Shown: positions 7,199 through 20,195, counted from the first letter of the stretch. The stretch: DNA of 64,000 nucleotides from Luteitalea sp. TBR-22 (GCF_016865485.1 NZ_AP024452.1:5478501-5542500); one strand, 5' to 3'. A program made the numbers and translations. The notes: generated by a model from the sequence alone, not told the origin.

Positions 7199-9409
7199 TC
7201 AGCGCACCTCGCCGCGCAGTTCCCGTAGCGCGCCGGCGGCTTGCGCATACGACGGGTCGATGCGCAGCGCCTCCTGCAGCAGCGCGATGGCCTCGTCGCG
7301 TCGTCCCTGCTGCGCGCGGAGCACGGCGAGGTTGAAGCGGGCGGTGGCGCGCGCTGGGTCCAGCCGCGCGGCCTCCTCGAACAACGACGCGGCGCCGGCG
7401 GCATCGCCCGTCCTGGCGCGCATGAGCCCCAGCTTCTCGACGACCTCCGCATCTCCTGGCGCGTGGCGGCGATACACCGAGAGCAGCCACTCCGCGAGCG
7501 TGACGTGCCGAGCCTCCACGGCCGCGAGGGCGCGCGCACGGAGCAGGGGCAGGCCCTCGGGCGTGACACCGGCCGCCAGTACGTTGCGGGCGAGAGCCTC
7601 GTCGCCGTTCTGCCAGTGCGCCAGCGCGATGTCGAGACGATAACGCTCGCTGCGTGCCGTTGGCGCCCCGCCATCGCCTGTCGCCTGCAACTGCTCCAGG
7701 AGCGGCAAGGCGTCGCGGCCCTTGCCTTGCGACAACAACACGCCGGCCAGGGCGAACGTGACGTCGGACACCTCGGGATCGAGACGGTGGGCTTCGCGCA
7801 GGGCCTTCTCCGCTCGCGGGATGTCGCTTCTCGCCTGCCAGGCCAGGCCGGCCCGGAACCACGCGATGCCCGGCGCGGGATGCCGCGCCACGGCACTGGC
7901 GAGCCACTGCTCACCCTCGGCATCACGACCGGCGTCGATCGCGATCACTGCCATCTGCGTGTCGGCGTCGGCCTCGCCGCGCTGGAACGGCAGCGGCACG
8001 AGTCCCGCGACGAACACCACCGCGCCGACCACCAGCGCGACGAACCCGCTTCGACCTGCACGCTCGCGGTGCTCGCGCGTCGTCGAGGCCAGCAGGCCCA
8101 CATGGATGGCGCCGAGCACGAGCGCTGGCATGCGATAGCGATCGACCACGAAGAAGATCGCGACACTCAGCAGGTACACGGGCAGCAACCAGCGGAACCA
8201 GCGCCATGCCGCGCGCCGCTCGTCGTCGACCAGCACGCCCCCGCCGATCGACACCGCAAGGCCGAGTGGCACGAGCAGCCACGCGCCGAACGGCATCGCC
8301 CACAGCAGCGGCGTGTGCTCGCGGAACCATGCGTGGCTGAGGTTGACGGGTAGTTCCCACGAGTGCGTGGTCAGCCACACCTTCCACGCAAGCAAGCGAG
8401 TAGCCTGCAGCGGCGAATCGCGCCACCAGTCCAGGGCCAGCCCGATGAAGTACCAGGACACCTCACCGTCTGGCGGCCTTCCCAGCGCCTTCGTCACGAC
8501 GTTGTACATGTCGAGCCGCTGGCCCTCGATCGAGGGACGGATGCCATCGATCACGCTGTACGTGCCGTTGGCACCGGCGTGGTTGCCGATGTAGAAGTTC
8601 AGCCCGCCGTGCGTCGGCAGCGGCGACCACTCGAAGCCAGCCAGACGCGACCGCAGCGCGAAGGGCGCCAGCACCACGAGCACGCCGAGCAGGAGGCTCA
8701 TCGCCGCCCAGGCAGGGCGCGGTGTCCCCACCGCGCCGCTGTCGTGGCGAGAAGAACGAAGCATGGCTGCGGCGAGCACCACGACGCCGAGCAGCCAGGC
8801 GTTCGGCCGATTGGTCGCCAGCAGCGCCAGCCCCACGCCGCTCCACGCCCACCGACGAGTGGACGGCTCCTGCAATGCCCGCGTCGTCGTCCAGGCGAAC
8901 AGTGCCATCAGCAGTGGGTCGAGCGCCGACTGCAGGATCACCGCCTCCTGCAGGGCCACGATGCTCGTGAGCGCGAGCACGCCGCCAGCCACGAGGCCCG
9001 CGCGCCACGCCCGTGCAGGCGCGGCCCACCGCATCGTCGTTGCGGCGACCAGCCACACGGCGCCCGTACCGAGCACGGCCTGCAACGCGAGCACGCCGGC
9101 GACCGACGCGCCGGTGAGCACCTGCGCGAGCGCCAGCCAGTAGATGTAGAGCGGTGACACGTCGAGCGCCTGTTGCTGCATCAGGATGTCGCCCGACGCG
9201 ACACGCTCCGCGAACCGCCAGTACGCGCCGGTGTCGAGGTCGCCGACCGGCTGCAGCAACGGGTGATCGGCCAGCGTGAACGCGAGCGCGAGCTTGAGGC
9301 CCAGCGTCAGCAGCAGCGCCGCGATGGCGAGGGCCGGACGAGTGGGTAGGCCCGGGTCTCCGACCCGGCCGTCCGCGGCCGCACGCCGCGATCGCGAAGC
9401 TCGTGACAC
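7199..9409 (-). CDS. Polytopic GT-C-type glycosyltransferase with C-terminal TPRs
   Basis: The 736-residue product begins with a GTG codon. About ten membrane segments occupy residues 28-440. The first long loop holds GDLDTGAYWRFAERVASGD, an acidic motif typical of GT-C enzymes of the family-39 type that use polyprenyl-linked sugars, followed by SPLYIYWLA. The last 250 residues are tetratricopeptide repeats, recognisable from repeated A-x-x-P-G-x-A-x-A-x-x-x-L patterns and EALRIDPSYAQAAGALREL. Similar fusions are common in this phylum and probably glycosylate exported proteins or cell-surface polymers. The first codons contain a REP-like palindrome (9346-9370) that encodes residues 14-21, so the true start may be uncertain, though no better start exists before the first membrane segment. 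Confidence 0.75.
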   Translation of the reverse strand: MSRASRSRRAAADGRVGDPGLPTRPALAIAALLLTLGLKLALAFTLADHPLLQPVGDLDTGAYWRFAERVASGDILMQQQALDVSPLYIYWLALAQVLTGASVAGVLALQAVLGTGAVWLVAATTMRWAAPARAWRAGLVAGGVLALTSIVALQEAVILQSALDPLLMALFAWTTTRALQEPSTRRWAWSGVGLALLATNRPNAWLLGVVVLAAAMLRSSRHDSGAVGTPRPAWAAMSLLLGVLVVLAPFALRSRLAGFEWSPLPTHGGLNFYIGNHAGANGTYSVIDGIRPSIEGQRLDMYNVVTKALGRPPDGEVSWYFIGLALDWWRDSPLQATRLLAWKVWLTTHSWELPVNLSHAWFREHTPLLWAMPFGAWLLVPLGLAVSIGGGVLVDDERRAAWRWFRWLLPVYLLSVAIFFVVDRYRMPALVLGAIHVGLLASTTREHRERAGRSGFVALVVGAVVFVAGLVPLPFQRGEADADTQMAVIAIDAGRDAEGEQWLASAVARHPAPGIAWFRAGLAWQARSDIPRAEKALREAHRLDPEVSDVTFALAGVLLSQGKGRDALPLLEQLQATGDGGAPTARSERYRLDIALAHWQNGDEALARNVLAAGVTPEGLPLLRARALAAVEARHVTLAEWLLSVYRRHAPGDAEVVEKLGLMRARTGDAAGAASLFEEAARLDPARATARFNLAVLRAQQGRRDEAIALLQEALRIDPSYAQAAGALRELRGEVR
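9346..9370 (+). repeat. REP-like palindrome c inside a coding region
   Basis: GTAG is followed by arms GGCCCGGGTC and GACCCGGCC around a TCC loop, one position short of perfect. It falls in the 5' end of the glycosyltransferase gene on the opposite strand. Confidence 0.55.
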
Positions 9410-9424
9410 GTCGGAGAGGGTAAC

Positions 9425-9515
9425 AGGCTCAGCTCGGGCTCAGCTCGGGCTCAGCTCGGGCTCAGCTCGGGCTCGGGGCTCCGGGCTCAGGGCTCAGGGC
9501 CCAGAGAGCATGCTG
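9425..9515. repeat. 11-mer and heptamer array, GGGCTC type
   Basis: Four 11-mers (GGGCTCAGCTC, the first with A at position 1) run from 9425 to 9468. Five 7-mers follow (GGGCTCG, GGGCTCC, GGGCTCA twice, GGGCCCA), then the tail GAGAGCATGC. The array lies upstream of the glycosyltransferase start. Confidence 0.9.
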
Positions 9516-9533
9516 AACGGGGAGAATGGTTTC

Positions 9534-9666
9534 TGAGCCTTGAGTCTTGAGCCTTGAGTCTTGAGTCTTGAGCCTTGAGTCTTGAGTCTTGAGCCTTGAG
9601 CCTTGAGCCATGAGCCATGAGCCATGAGCCATGAGTCATGAGCCATGAGTCATGAGTCATGAGACC
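9534..9666. repeat. Heptamer array, TGAGYCW (18 full units)
   Basis: This is the longest clean array: 18 consecutive 7-mers from 9534 to 9659, all TGAGCCT, TGAGTCT, TGAGCCA or TGAGTCA, followed by a degenerate unit. The last base of the unit switches from T to A at 9610, as if two subfamilies expanded in turn. It ends 10 nt before the kinase stop codon complement. Confidence 0.95.
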
Positions 9667-9676
9667 TCAGCCAGAT

Positions 9677-11389
9677 TCACGGCAGCATCAGCCCCAGGGC
9701 GCGCGCATCGGCAGGGCGCTCGGCAGGCACGGGCGAGAGGGTCTTCATGATCGCCGTCGCGAAGGCCTCAGGCACGTCGGCGCGAACCGTGGCGAGCGGC
9801 TCCGGTCGTTCCCGCAACATCGCGCCGAGCAACTGCGGCAGCGACGGCTCCACGAACGGCGGCGATCCGGTCGCCATCGTGTAGGCGAGCGCGCCGATGG
9901 TGAACAGGTCGCCGGCTATCGACAGGGGTTCGCCCATGAGCACTTCCGGCGCGACGAACGGCAGCTCTGACTCTCGCAACTCCGTGCCGCGCAGCGCGCC
10001 GACGCTGACCGTGTCGAGCAGATCCTGCACCTGACTCACGCCGCCCGACGACACCAGCAGGCGCTCCTCCCCGTCCTCGATCGTGAGCCGCGTCGTCAGC
10101 GGCGTGATCCCGCAGATGAACGCGCCGCGCCGGTGCAGTGCGGCGACACCGTCCACCAGTTGGTGCACGAACGACTGCAGCACGGGCCAGGCGAGCGGAC
10201 CGTCCTTCTCGAGGCGCTGCGCGAGGCTGTCGCCGAGCACGAGGTCGGTGACCACGTACACGTAGTCGGGCTCCTCGCCGAAGTCGCGCACGTGCATCAC
10301 GTTGGGGTGGTTCACCTGCATGGCGCGCGCCTCGCGGATGAACCGTTCCCGCGCGGCGTCCCAGTCGGCCACGTCCTCGCGACGGAGCACGCGGATGGCC
10401 ACCGACGTGCCGAGCGCCTGATGCGTGCCGAGGTAGATCTGGCTGCCGAGCCGGCCTTTCGACAAGGGCGCGCCCAGTTCGTAGCCGCGAATGCTCGGCG
10501 GTCCGGTCGGTGCGGGCCGCGGTGCCGCGCCGCCGGCCACCGTGCTCCCCGGCGACGACGATTCGCGCAACGCCCGCGCCAGCACCTCCATCGACCCGGG
10601 GCGCTTCGCGCGGTCCTTGGCCAGTCCTTGCAGGATCACCGCTTCGAGGCCCGCGGGGACGCCGGGCACGAAGTCGCGCAACGGCTGCGGTTCGCGGGTG
10701 AGGTGGTGCGTGATGATCACGAACGGGTCGTCGTGCGAGAACGGCGGGCGACCGGTGAGCAGTTCGTACAACATCGCGCAGAAGCTGTAGATGTCGGCGC
10801 GCGCGTCGACCTCCTCGCCCCGCAGTTGCTCGGGCGACGCGTAGTGCACCGTGCCGAGGAACTGCCGGTCGAGGGTGAGCTTCAGGGCGCCGGCGATCTC
10901 GCGCACGTTCACCAGGCCGAAATCGACGACCTTGTGCACGTAGCGGCCCGGCATGTACTCGTGGCTGACGACGTTTGCCGGCTTCAGGTCGCGGTGGACG
11001 ACGCCGGCGTCGTGGGCGAGTTGGAGCGCGCTGCACAGCGGGGCGGCGATGTCGACCACCTCCTCGTGCGGCAGCACGCGGTCGACGGCCAGCCGCTGCA
11101 GCAGGCTCGGGCCGTTGAGGTACTCCATCACAAGGAAGGGACGGCCGGCCGCGTCGACGTCGTAGTCGAGCACGCCGACGATGTGCGGGTGGCGGAGCTG
11201 GGCAGCGGCCCGGCTCTCCCGCAGGAACCGCTCCCGGAGCGAGGCGTCGTCCGGGGTCGAGAGCATCTTCACGGCGACCTCGTCGCCGAGGACGACGCGG
11301 CGGGCGCGGTAGACGGCGCCCATGCCGCCGCGGGCGAGCAGTTCGAGGATCTCGTAACGACCGTCGAGGACCTCGCCGGGCGTGAGCAC
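9677..11389 (-). CDS. Serine/threonine kinase fused to a pseudokinase
   Basis: I start this 570-residue protein at a GTG preceded by AGGAG, just before LTPGEVLDGRYEIL; the open frame continues upstream but would run into the divergent peptidase gene. Residues 10-275 form a complete Hanks-type kinase: glycine loop ARGGMGAVY, catalytic Lys41 in VAVKML, HRDLKPAN near 132, DFG near 156, SPEQ after it. Residues about 303-570 repeat the fold (YELGAPLSKGRLGSQIYLG) but lack key residues: the lysine position reads AIRVL, there is no HRD, and DFG is replaced by SSGG, while APE survives as VAPE. No membrane segment is seen, so the protein is probably cytoplasmic. The second domain most likely has a regulatory or docking role (inference). 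Confidence 0.85.
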   Translation of the reverse strand: MLTPGEVLDGRYEILELLARGGMGAVYRARRVVLGDEVAVKMLSTPDDASLRERFLRESRAAAQLRHPHIVGVLDYDVDAAGRPFLVMEYLNGPSLLQRLAVDRVLPHEEVVDIAAPLCSALQLAHDAGVVHRDLKPANVVSHEYMPGRYVHKVVDFGLVNVREIAGALKLTLDRQFLGTVHYASPEQLRGEEVDARADIYSFCAMLYELLTGRPPFSHDDPFVIITHHLTREPQPLRDFVPGVPAGLEAVILQGLAKDRAKRPGSMEVLARALRESSSPGSTVAGGAAPRPAPTGPPSIRGYELGAPLSKGRLGSQIYLGTHQALGTSVAIRVLRREDVADWDAARERFIREARAMQVNHPNVMHVRDFGEEPDYVYVVTDLVLGDSLAQRLEKDGPLAWPVLQSFVHQLVDGVAALHRRGAFICGITPLTTRLTIEDGEERLLVSSGGVSQVQDLLDTVSVGALRGTELRESELPFVAPEVLMGEPLSIAGDLFTIGALAYTMATGSPPFVEPSLPQLLGAMLRERPEPLATVRADVPEAFATAIMKTLSPVPAERPADARALGLMLP

Positions 11390-11462
11390 GCGGTCGGAAT
11401 CTCCTATGATTTCAGGTGCCGCTGCCCATTCCCGGCAGCGCCGCCATGGTACCAGAGCCCCG

Positions 11463-13280
11463 ATGCCACGCCCGTTCCTTGCGCTCGTCCTGTTCCTCTC
11501 CTGCCTGTCGCCCATGACCACCGACGCCCAGCCCGCCGGCGCCCGTCCCGTGCGCCCCGACGCCGACGCCGCCATCAGCTACACACTCCGCTTCCCTGAC
11601 GCCGCGCGGCACTACGTGGACGTCGAGGCCACCTACCCGACGGCGGGACAGGCGCGCATCGAGTTGATGATGCCGGTCTGGACGCCGGGCTCCTACCTGG
11701 TCCGCGAGTACGCGCGCCATGTCGAGGCGGTCGAGGTGACCGAGCCTGCCGGGGCGAAGGCACCCGTCAAGGTCCGCAAGAACCGCTGGGCCATCGAAAC
11801 GGGCGGCGCGGCACGCGTGACCGTCCGCTATCGGGTGTACGGCCGCGAGATGAGTGTCCGCACCAACTGGGTCGAGTCGCGCTATGCGCTGCTCAACGGC
11901 GCGGCCACCTACCTCACGCTGGTCGGCGGCCTGCAGCGGCCGCACCACGTGTCGCTGGTCCTGCCGCAGGGCTGGACGCGGGCCATGTCCGGGCTCCCGG
12001 AGGCGGGCGGGCGGTTCACCGCGGCCGACTTCGACACGCTCGTGGACAGCCCGATCGTGGCGGGCGACCTGAAGGTGTACGAGTTCACGCAGTCGGGCAA
12101 GCCGCACTACCTCGTCAACGTCAACGAGGGCGGCAACTGGGACGGCGCGCGGGCCGTCGGCGACGTGCAGAAGATCGTCGCCGAGCAGGAGAAGCTCTGG
12201 GGCTCGCTTCCTTACGACAAGTACGTGTTCATCAACATGATCACCGAGGCGGGAGGCGGCCTCGAGCACAAGAACTCCACCGTGCTCATGACCAGCCGTT
12301 GGGCGATGGGCACGCGCCAGTCGTACCTCGGCTGGCTGGGTCTGGTCAGCCACGAGTTCTTCCACGTGTGGAACGTCAAGCGGATGCGCCCGGCGGCGCT
12401 CGGGCCGTTCGACTACGAGACGGAGAACTACTCGCCGTCGCTGTGGGTTTCTGAAGGCTTCACGTCGTACTACGGCGACCTGCTGGTGCGTCGCGCCGGC
12501 CTGTCGACCGACGCCGAGTACGCCAACGGGCTCTCCAACCAGATCCGCGCGCTCGAGTCCACGGCCGGGCGCCTCGTCCAGCCGGTGACGCAGTCGTCCT
12601 ACGACGCGTGGATCAAGCAGTACCGGCCCGACGAGAACTCGGGCAACACCGGCATCAGCTATTACACCAAGGGCGCGGTGATCGCGGCGTTGCTCGACGC
12701 CCGCATCCGCTTCGGCACCAACAGCCAGAAGTCCCTCGACGACGTGATGCGGCTCGCCTACCAGCGCTATTCGGGGGCGAAGGGCTTCACCGAGGCCGAG
12801 TTCCGGGCCGTCGTGGTGGAGGTCGGCGGCGAGTCGCTGCGCGACGTCCTCGTGCGCGCACTCGACACCACCCAGCCGCTCGACTACCAGCCGCTGCTCG
12901 ACGCCTACGGCCTGCAGTTCGCGCCCAGCGACAGCCGGGCGACCAGGGGCTGGCTCGGCATCCGCACGCGGGTGGACGCCGGACGACTCGTGATCAGCGA
13001 GGTGCAGCGCGGCACGCCAGCGGCGCAGGCGGGCCTCAACGTCGACGACGAGATCATCGCGATCGGTGACTACCGGGTGCGCGCCGAGCAGTGGGATGCG
13101 CGCCTCGACCAGTACCCGCCGACCACGAAGGCCTCGATCCTGGTGGCGCGCCGCGACGAGCTGGTGAGGCTCGACGTCACGTTCGGCCAGGAGCCGGGCA
13201 ACGCGTGGCGCCTGCAGGCGCGGCCCAACGCCAGCACCGCGCAGATCGCCACGCGTACCGCGTGGCTGACTGGAAGGTAA
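11463..13280 (+). CDS. M61 family metallopeptidase with PDZ domain
   Basis: The 605-residue product starts at the Met of MPRPFLALVLF, which opens a signal peptide. Residues about 35-200 are the N-terminal beta domain of the M61 (glycyl aminopeptidase) family. The zinc site is HEFFH in SHEFFHVWNVKRMRP near residue 300, with the third ligand expected in WVSEGFTSYYGD. A PDZ domain (RGWLGIRTRV to DEIIAIGDYRV) lies near residues 500-570. It should act in the periplasm or outside, trimming peptides from the N-terminus. It is divergent from the kinase with only 73 nt between starts, and convergent with pcs across a long inverted heptamer array. Confidence 0.9.
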   Translation: MPRPFLALVLFLSCLSPMTTDAQPAGARPVRPDADAAISYTLRFPDAARHYVDVEATYPTAGQARIELMMPVWTPGSYLVREYARHVEAVEVTEPAGAKAPVKVRKNRWAIETGGAARVTVRYRVYGREMSVRTNWVESRYALLNGAATYLTLVGGLQRPHHVSLVLPQGWTRAMSGLPEAGGRFTAADFDTLVDSPIVAGDLKVYEFTQSGKPHYLVNVNEGGNWDGARAVGDVQKIVAEQEKLWGSLPYDKYVFINMITEAGGGLEHKNSTVLMTSRWAMGTRQSYLGWLGLVSHEFFHVWNVKRMRPAALGPFDYETENYSPSLWVSEGFTSYYGDLLVRRAGLSTDAEYANGLSNQIRALESTAGRLVQPVTQSSYDAWIKQYRPDENSGNTGISYYTKGAVIAALLDARIRFGTNSQKSLDDVMRLAYQRYSGAKGFTEAEFRAVVVEVGGESLRDVLVRALDTTQPLDYQPLLDAYGLQFAPSDSRATRGWLGIRTRVDAGRLVISEVQRGTPAAQAGLNVDDEIIAIGDYRVRAEQWDARLDQYPPTTKASILVARRDELVRLDVTFGQEPGNAWRLQARPNASTAQIATRTAWLTGR

Positions 13281-13459
13281 GAAGAGCAGAAGAGTAGAAG
13301 GAAAGAAGGCAGAGCGGGAAGGCGGAAGGCAGAGCAAGGACGAAGAAGGCAAAGGAGTCGTCCTTCTTTTATCGGCTTCTTCAGGGTCGTCGACCTTCTG
13401 GCGTCCTTCGTCCTTCCCGCTCTGCCTTCTACTCTTCTGCCCTTCTACTCTTCTGCCCT
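13281..13459. repeat. Inverted heptamer array, GAAGGCR type
   Basis: A purine-rich half (13281-13360) and a pyrimidine-rich half (13366-13459) form a large imperfect inverted repeat. The core is a perfect 18-bp inverted repeat, GAAGGCAGAGCGGGAAGG at 13305-13322 with its complement at 13412-13429. The right half runs into pcs and encodes its last ten residues. Confidence 0.9.
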
Positions 13460-14142
13460 TCCACGTTGAGCCAAAGGCTCAACGTGAAGTAGTACGCCGG
13501 GTACGCGACGCTGCTCCACATCAGCCACGCCGGAGGGGCGGGCAGCCACCAGATGATCAGCAGGACCTGGACGGCCCAGATGGCGCCGAAGACCAGCGTC
13601 GGCGCCATCAATGTGGCGGTTCGCGAGGGATAGACGTACTTGATGGGCACGAATACGAGGGCTGCCAGCCCCATCAGGAAGATCGCGGTGCCCGTCGCGT
13701 TCCACTGCCAGGCCACCGCGTACACGGCGATGAGGTTCCAGTACGACGGCCACCCCGTGAAGAAGTGGTCCTCGGTCTTGGCGTGCAGGTTCGAGAACCC
13801 GAGGCCGCTGGCGATGAGTACGGCCCCCACGGCCATCAGGCCCAGCGGGCCCGCCAGCAGTTGCTGGTCCCACAGCACGGCCAGCGGCACGAACACGTAG
13901 GTCAGGAAATCGACGATGTCGTCGAGGCGGGCGCCGTCGATCCACGAGGCGTGGCGACGGACCTCCACGGCCCGCGCCGCGAAGCCATCGGTGGCATCGA
14001 CGAAGCAGGCGAGGCACAGCCACAGCAGGGCCGTGCGCGGATCGTGGTCCCAGGCACTCCGGAGCGCCAGCCAGCCGATCAGGGCGCCCGACGCCGTGTA
14101 GGCGTGGACGGCGAGGGCGGCAGCGCTCCGGGCCAGGGACAT
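13429..14142 (-). CDS. pcs: Phosphatidylcholine synthase
   Basis: The 237-residue membrane protein belongs to the CDP-alcohol phosphotransferases. Its active-site motif is not the usual DGx2ARx8Gx3Dx3D but DGx2ARx12Gx3Dx3D (Asp52, Gly53, Ala56, Arg57, Gly70, Asp74, Asp78), the spacing described for bacterial phosphatidylcholine synthases. Other Pcs-like features are HAYTASGA near the start and GWPSYWN near residue 130; length also fits. Pcs condenses choline with CDP-diacylglycerol in the inner membrane to make phosphatidylcholine in one step. The last ten residues (GQKSRRAEE preceded by E) are read from repeat DNA and are unlikely to matter. The upstream 83-residue gene ends 13 nt before the start, suggesting one transcript. 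Confidence 0.9.
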   Translation of the reverse strand: MSLARSAAALAVHAYTASGALIGWLALRSAWDHDPRTALLWLCLACFVDATDGFAARAVEVRRHASWIDGARLDDIVDFLTYVFVPLAVLWDQQLLAGPLGLMAVGAVLIASGLGFSNLHAKTEDHFFTGWPSYWNLIAVYAVAWQWNATGTAIFLMGLAALVFVPIKYVYPSRTATLMAPTLVFGAIWAVQVLLIIWWLPAPPAWLMWSSVAYPAYYFTLSLWLNVEGQKSRRAEE

Positions 14143-14155
14143 GGGTCCCGCGGGG

Positions 14156-14407
14156 TTACAGCGCCGCGAGGCGCCGATCGAGCTCGGCCACCGCCGCCTC
14201 GATCTGCTGCTTGCGGATCGGGTGCGTCGTGGTGTCGAGCTGACGAGTCAGCTCCGCCTTGGCCAGGCGCAGCGACTCCTTGGCCCGCAGCTTCTCGGGG
14301 TCGACCCCGGCAGCCAGGCCACGACGGCGCTTTTCGTGCTCACGGGCGTCGAGTTGTTCCTGCAGTCGGGCTTCTGCGTCGACGAGCCCTTCACCAGCGT
14401 CACTCAT
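14156..14407 (-). CDS. Small coiled-coil protein upstream of pcs
   Basis: The 83-residue product is highly charged and helical, with heptad-like spacing over most of its length (for example EKLRAKESLRLAKAELTRQL, then IEAAVAELDRRLAAL). It has no signal peptide or membrane segment. It ends 13 nt before pcs on the same strand and is divergent from lhr with 81 nt between starts. I do not recognise a family. Its coding status rests on position, spacing and codon pattern. Confidence 0.6.
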   Translation of the reverse strand: MSDAGEGLVDAEARLQEQLDAREHEKRRRGLAAGVDPEKLRAKESLRLAKAELTRQLDTTTHPIRKQQIEAAVAELDRRLAAL

Positions 14408-14488
14408 TCAGTCGTGTCCTCCCCGTGCCGCCTCCGGGCGCACGGTCAACGTGAGAGCATACCAAATCGGCCGGCCGCCATCCGGCGC

Positions 14489-19186
<4,698 letters not shown>

Positions 19187-19190
19187 TCGG

Positions 19191-19218
19191 TGAGCCATGA
19201 GCCGTGAGCCCTGAGCCT
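19191..19218. repeat. Heptamer array, TGAGCCN (4 units)
   Basis: The four units are TGAGCCA, TGAGCCG, TGAGCCC and TGAGCCT. They take up nearly the whole gap between the lhr stop and the glycosylase start at 19224, including the place where a ribosome binding site would be. Confidence 0.9.
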
Positions 19219-19223
19219 GTCTG

Positions 19224-20195
19224 ATGCCCGAAGGCGACACCATCTTCCGCGCGGCGCGGACGCTGCAGACGGCCCTCGCGGGGCACGTGGTCACCCGCTT
19301 CGAGACGCAGTACGCGCAGCTGGCGCGCGTCCATCACGACGCGCCGATCACCGGCCGTACGGTGGAGCGCGTCGAGGCACGCGGGAAGCACCTGCTGATG
19401 CACTTCTCGGGGATCGCGAATCTCGGATCGCCGATCGGGACGGCGCGTGACGCCGGGGATCACGGGACGTCGGTCGCGGGTCGGGCGGCGGGGAGCACGA
19501 AACGCTTGCGGGTGGATGGCCCGATGGTGCTGCGGACGCACATGCTCATGTCCGGCTCGTGGCACATCTACCGCGTCGGCGAGCCGTGGCAGCGCTCCCC
19601 CGCCTCCGCCCGCATCGTCGTCGGCACGGAGCAGTTCGTGGCGGTGGCCTTCACCGTGCCGGTGGCGGAGTTCGTGGAGGGCGCGGCGCTCGAGCAGCAC
19701 ACGCCGATCGCGCGGCTCGGCCCCGACGTGCTCGCGCCGGATTTCGACGCCGTGGAGGCGATCGCCCGTCTTTCGGCCGATACGCGGCCGACGGTAGCCG
19801 AGGCGCTGCTCGACCAGTCCGCCGTCGCCGGCATCGGTAACGTGTACAAGAGCGAGCTGCTGTTCCTCGCGAAGCTGTGGCCGTTCACGCCGCCCGCCGA
19901 CGTGCCCCTGGCGTCGTGGCGGCGACTGGTCAGAGATGCGCGAGCCCTGCTGCGCGCCAACGTGGTCGATCCGCGAGAGGCCGGCGTGCTCTCCTATCGA
20001 GGCATGCGTCGCACCACCGGCCGCTCCAATCCTGCCGAGCGCCTGTACGTGTACGGACGCCAGGGCGAGCCCTGTCGCACCTGCGGCACCGCCATCCTGC
20101 TGCGCCACCACGGCGAGCACAACCGATCGACATACTGGTGTCCGCACTGCCAGCCGGAGACGAGCGCGCCTGCGCCCGAGCCGGGCCGGGGCTGA
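19224..20195 (+). CDS. Fpg/Nei-family DNA glycosylase
   Basis: The 323-residue protein begins MPEGDTIFRAA, so the catalytic Pro2 and Glu3 of the family are present once Met is removed. A conserved lysine follows in RGKHLLMHF (near 58), a helix-two-turn-helix region includes AGIGNVYKSELLF, and the C-terminus has a zinc finger with CRTCG and CPHC pairs near 290-313. The start and finger resemble endonuclease VIII-like (Nei) enzymes rather than MutM; it should excise oxidised bases and nick the strand. Between the lysine loop and the next strand (LRTHMLMSGSWHIY) it carries about 35 extra residues encoded by heptamer-like DNA (19412-19497). The gene follows lhr directly. Confidence 0.88.
   Translation: MPEGDTIFRAARTLQTALAGHVVTRFETQYAQLARVHHDAPITGRTVERVEARGKHLLMHFSGIANLGSPIGTARDAGDHGTSVAGRAAGSTKRLRVDGPMVLRTHMLMSGSWHIYRVGEPWQRSPASARIVVGTEQFVAVAFTVPVAEFVEGAALEQHTPIARLGPDVLAPDFDAVEAIARLSADTRPTVAEALLDQSAVAGIGNVYKSELLFLAKLWPFTPPADVPLASWRRLVRDARALLRANVVDPREAGVLSYRGMRRTTGRSNPAERLYVYGRQGEPCRTCGTAILLRHHGEHNRSTYWCPHCQPETSAPAPEPGRG
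19412..19497 (+). repeat. Degenerate heptamer tract inside the nei-like gene
   Basis: The tract shows 7-nt periodicity: GATCGCG, AATCTCG, GATCGCC, GATCGGG at 19412-19439 and GGGATCA, CGGGACG, TCGGTCG, CGGGTCG, GGCGGCG, GGGAGCA at 19456-19497. It coincides with an insertion relative to usual Nei proteins. Confidence 0.6.

Noticed and set aside
9534-9666. The tandem array as a CRISPR
   Set aside because: Units are 7 nt without spacers, and there are no cas genes in the window.
11390-11575. A 62-residue N-terminal extension of the kinase
   Set aside because: It would overlap the signal peptide region of the divergent peptidase gene; the GTG with AGGAG upstream is a better start.
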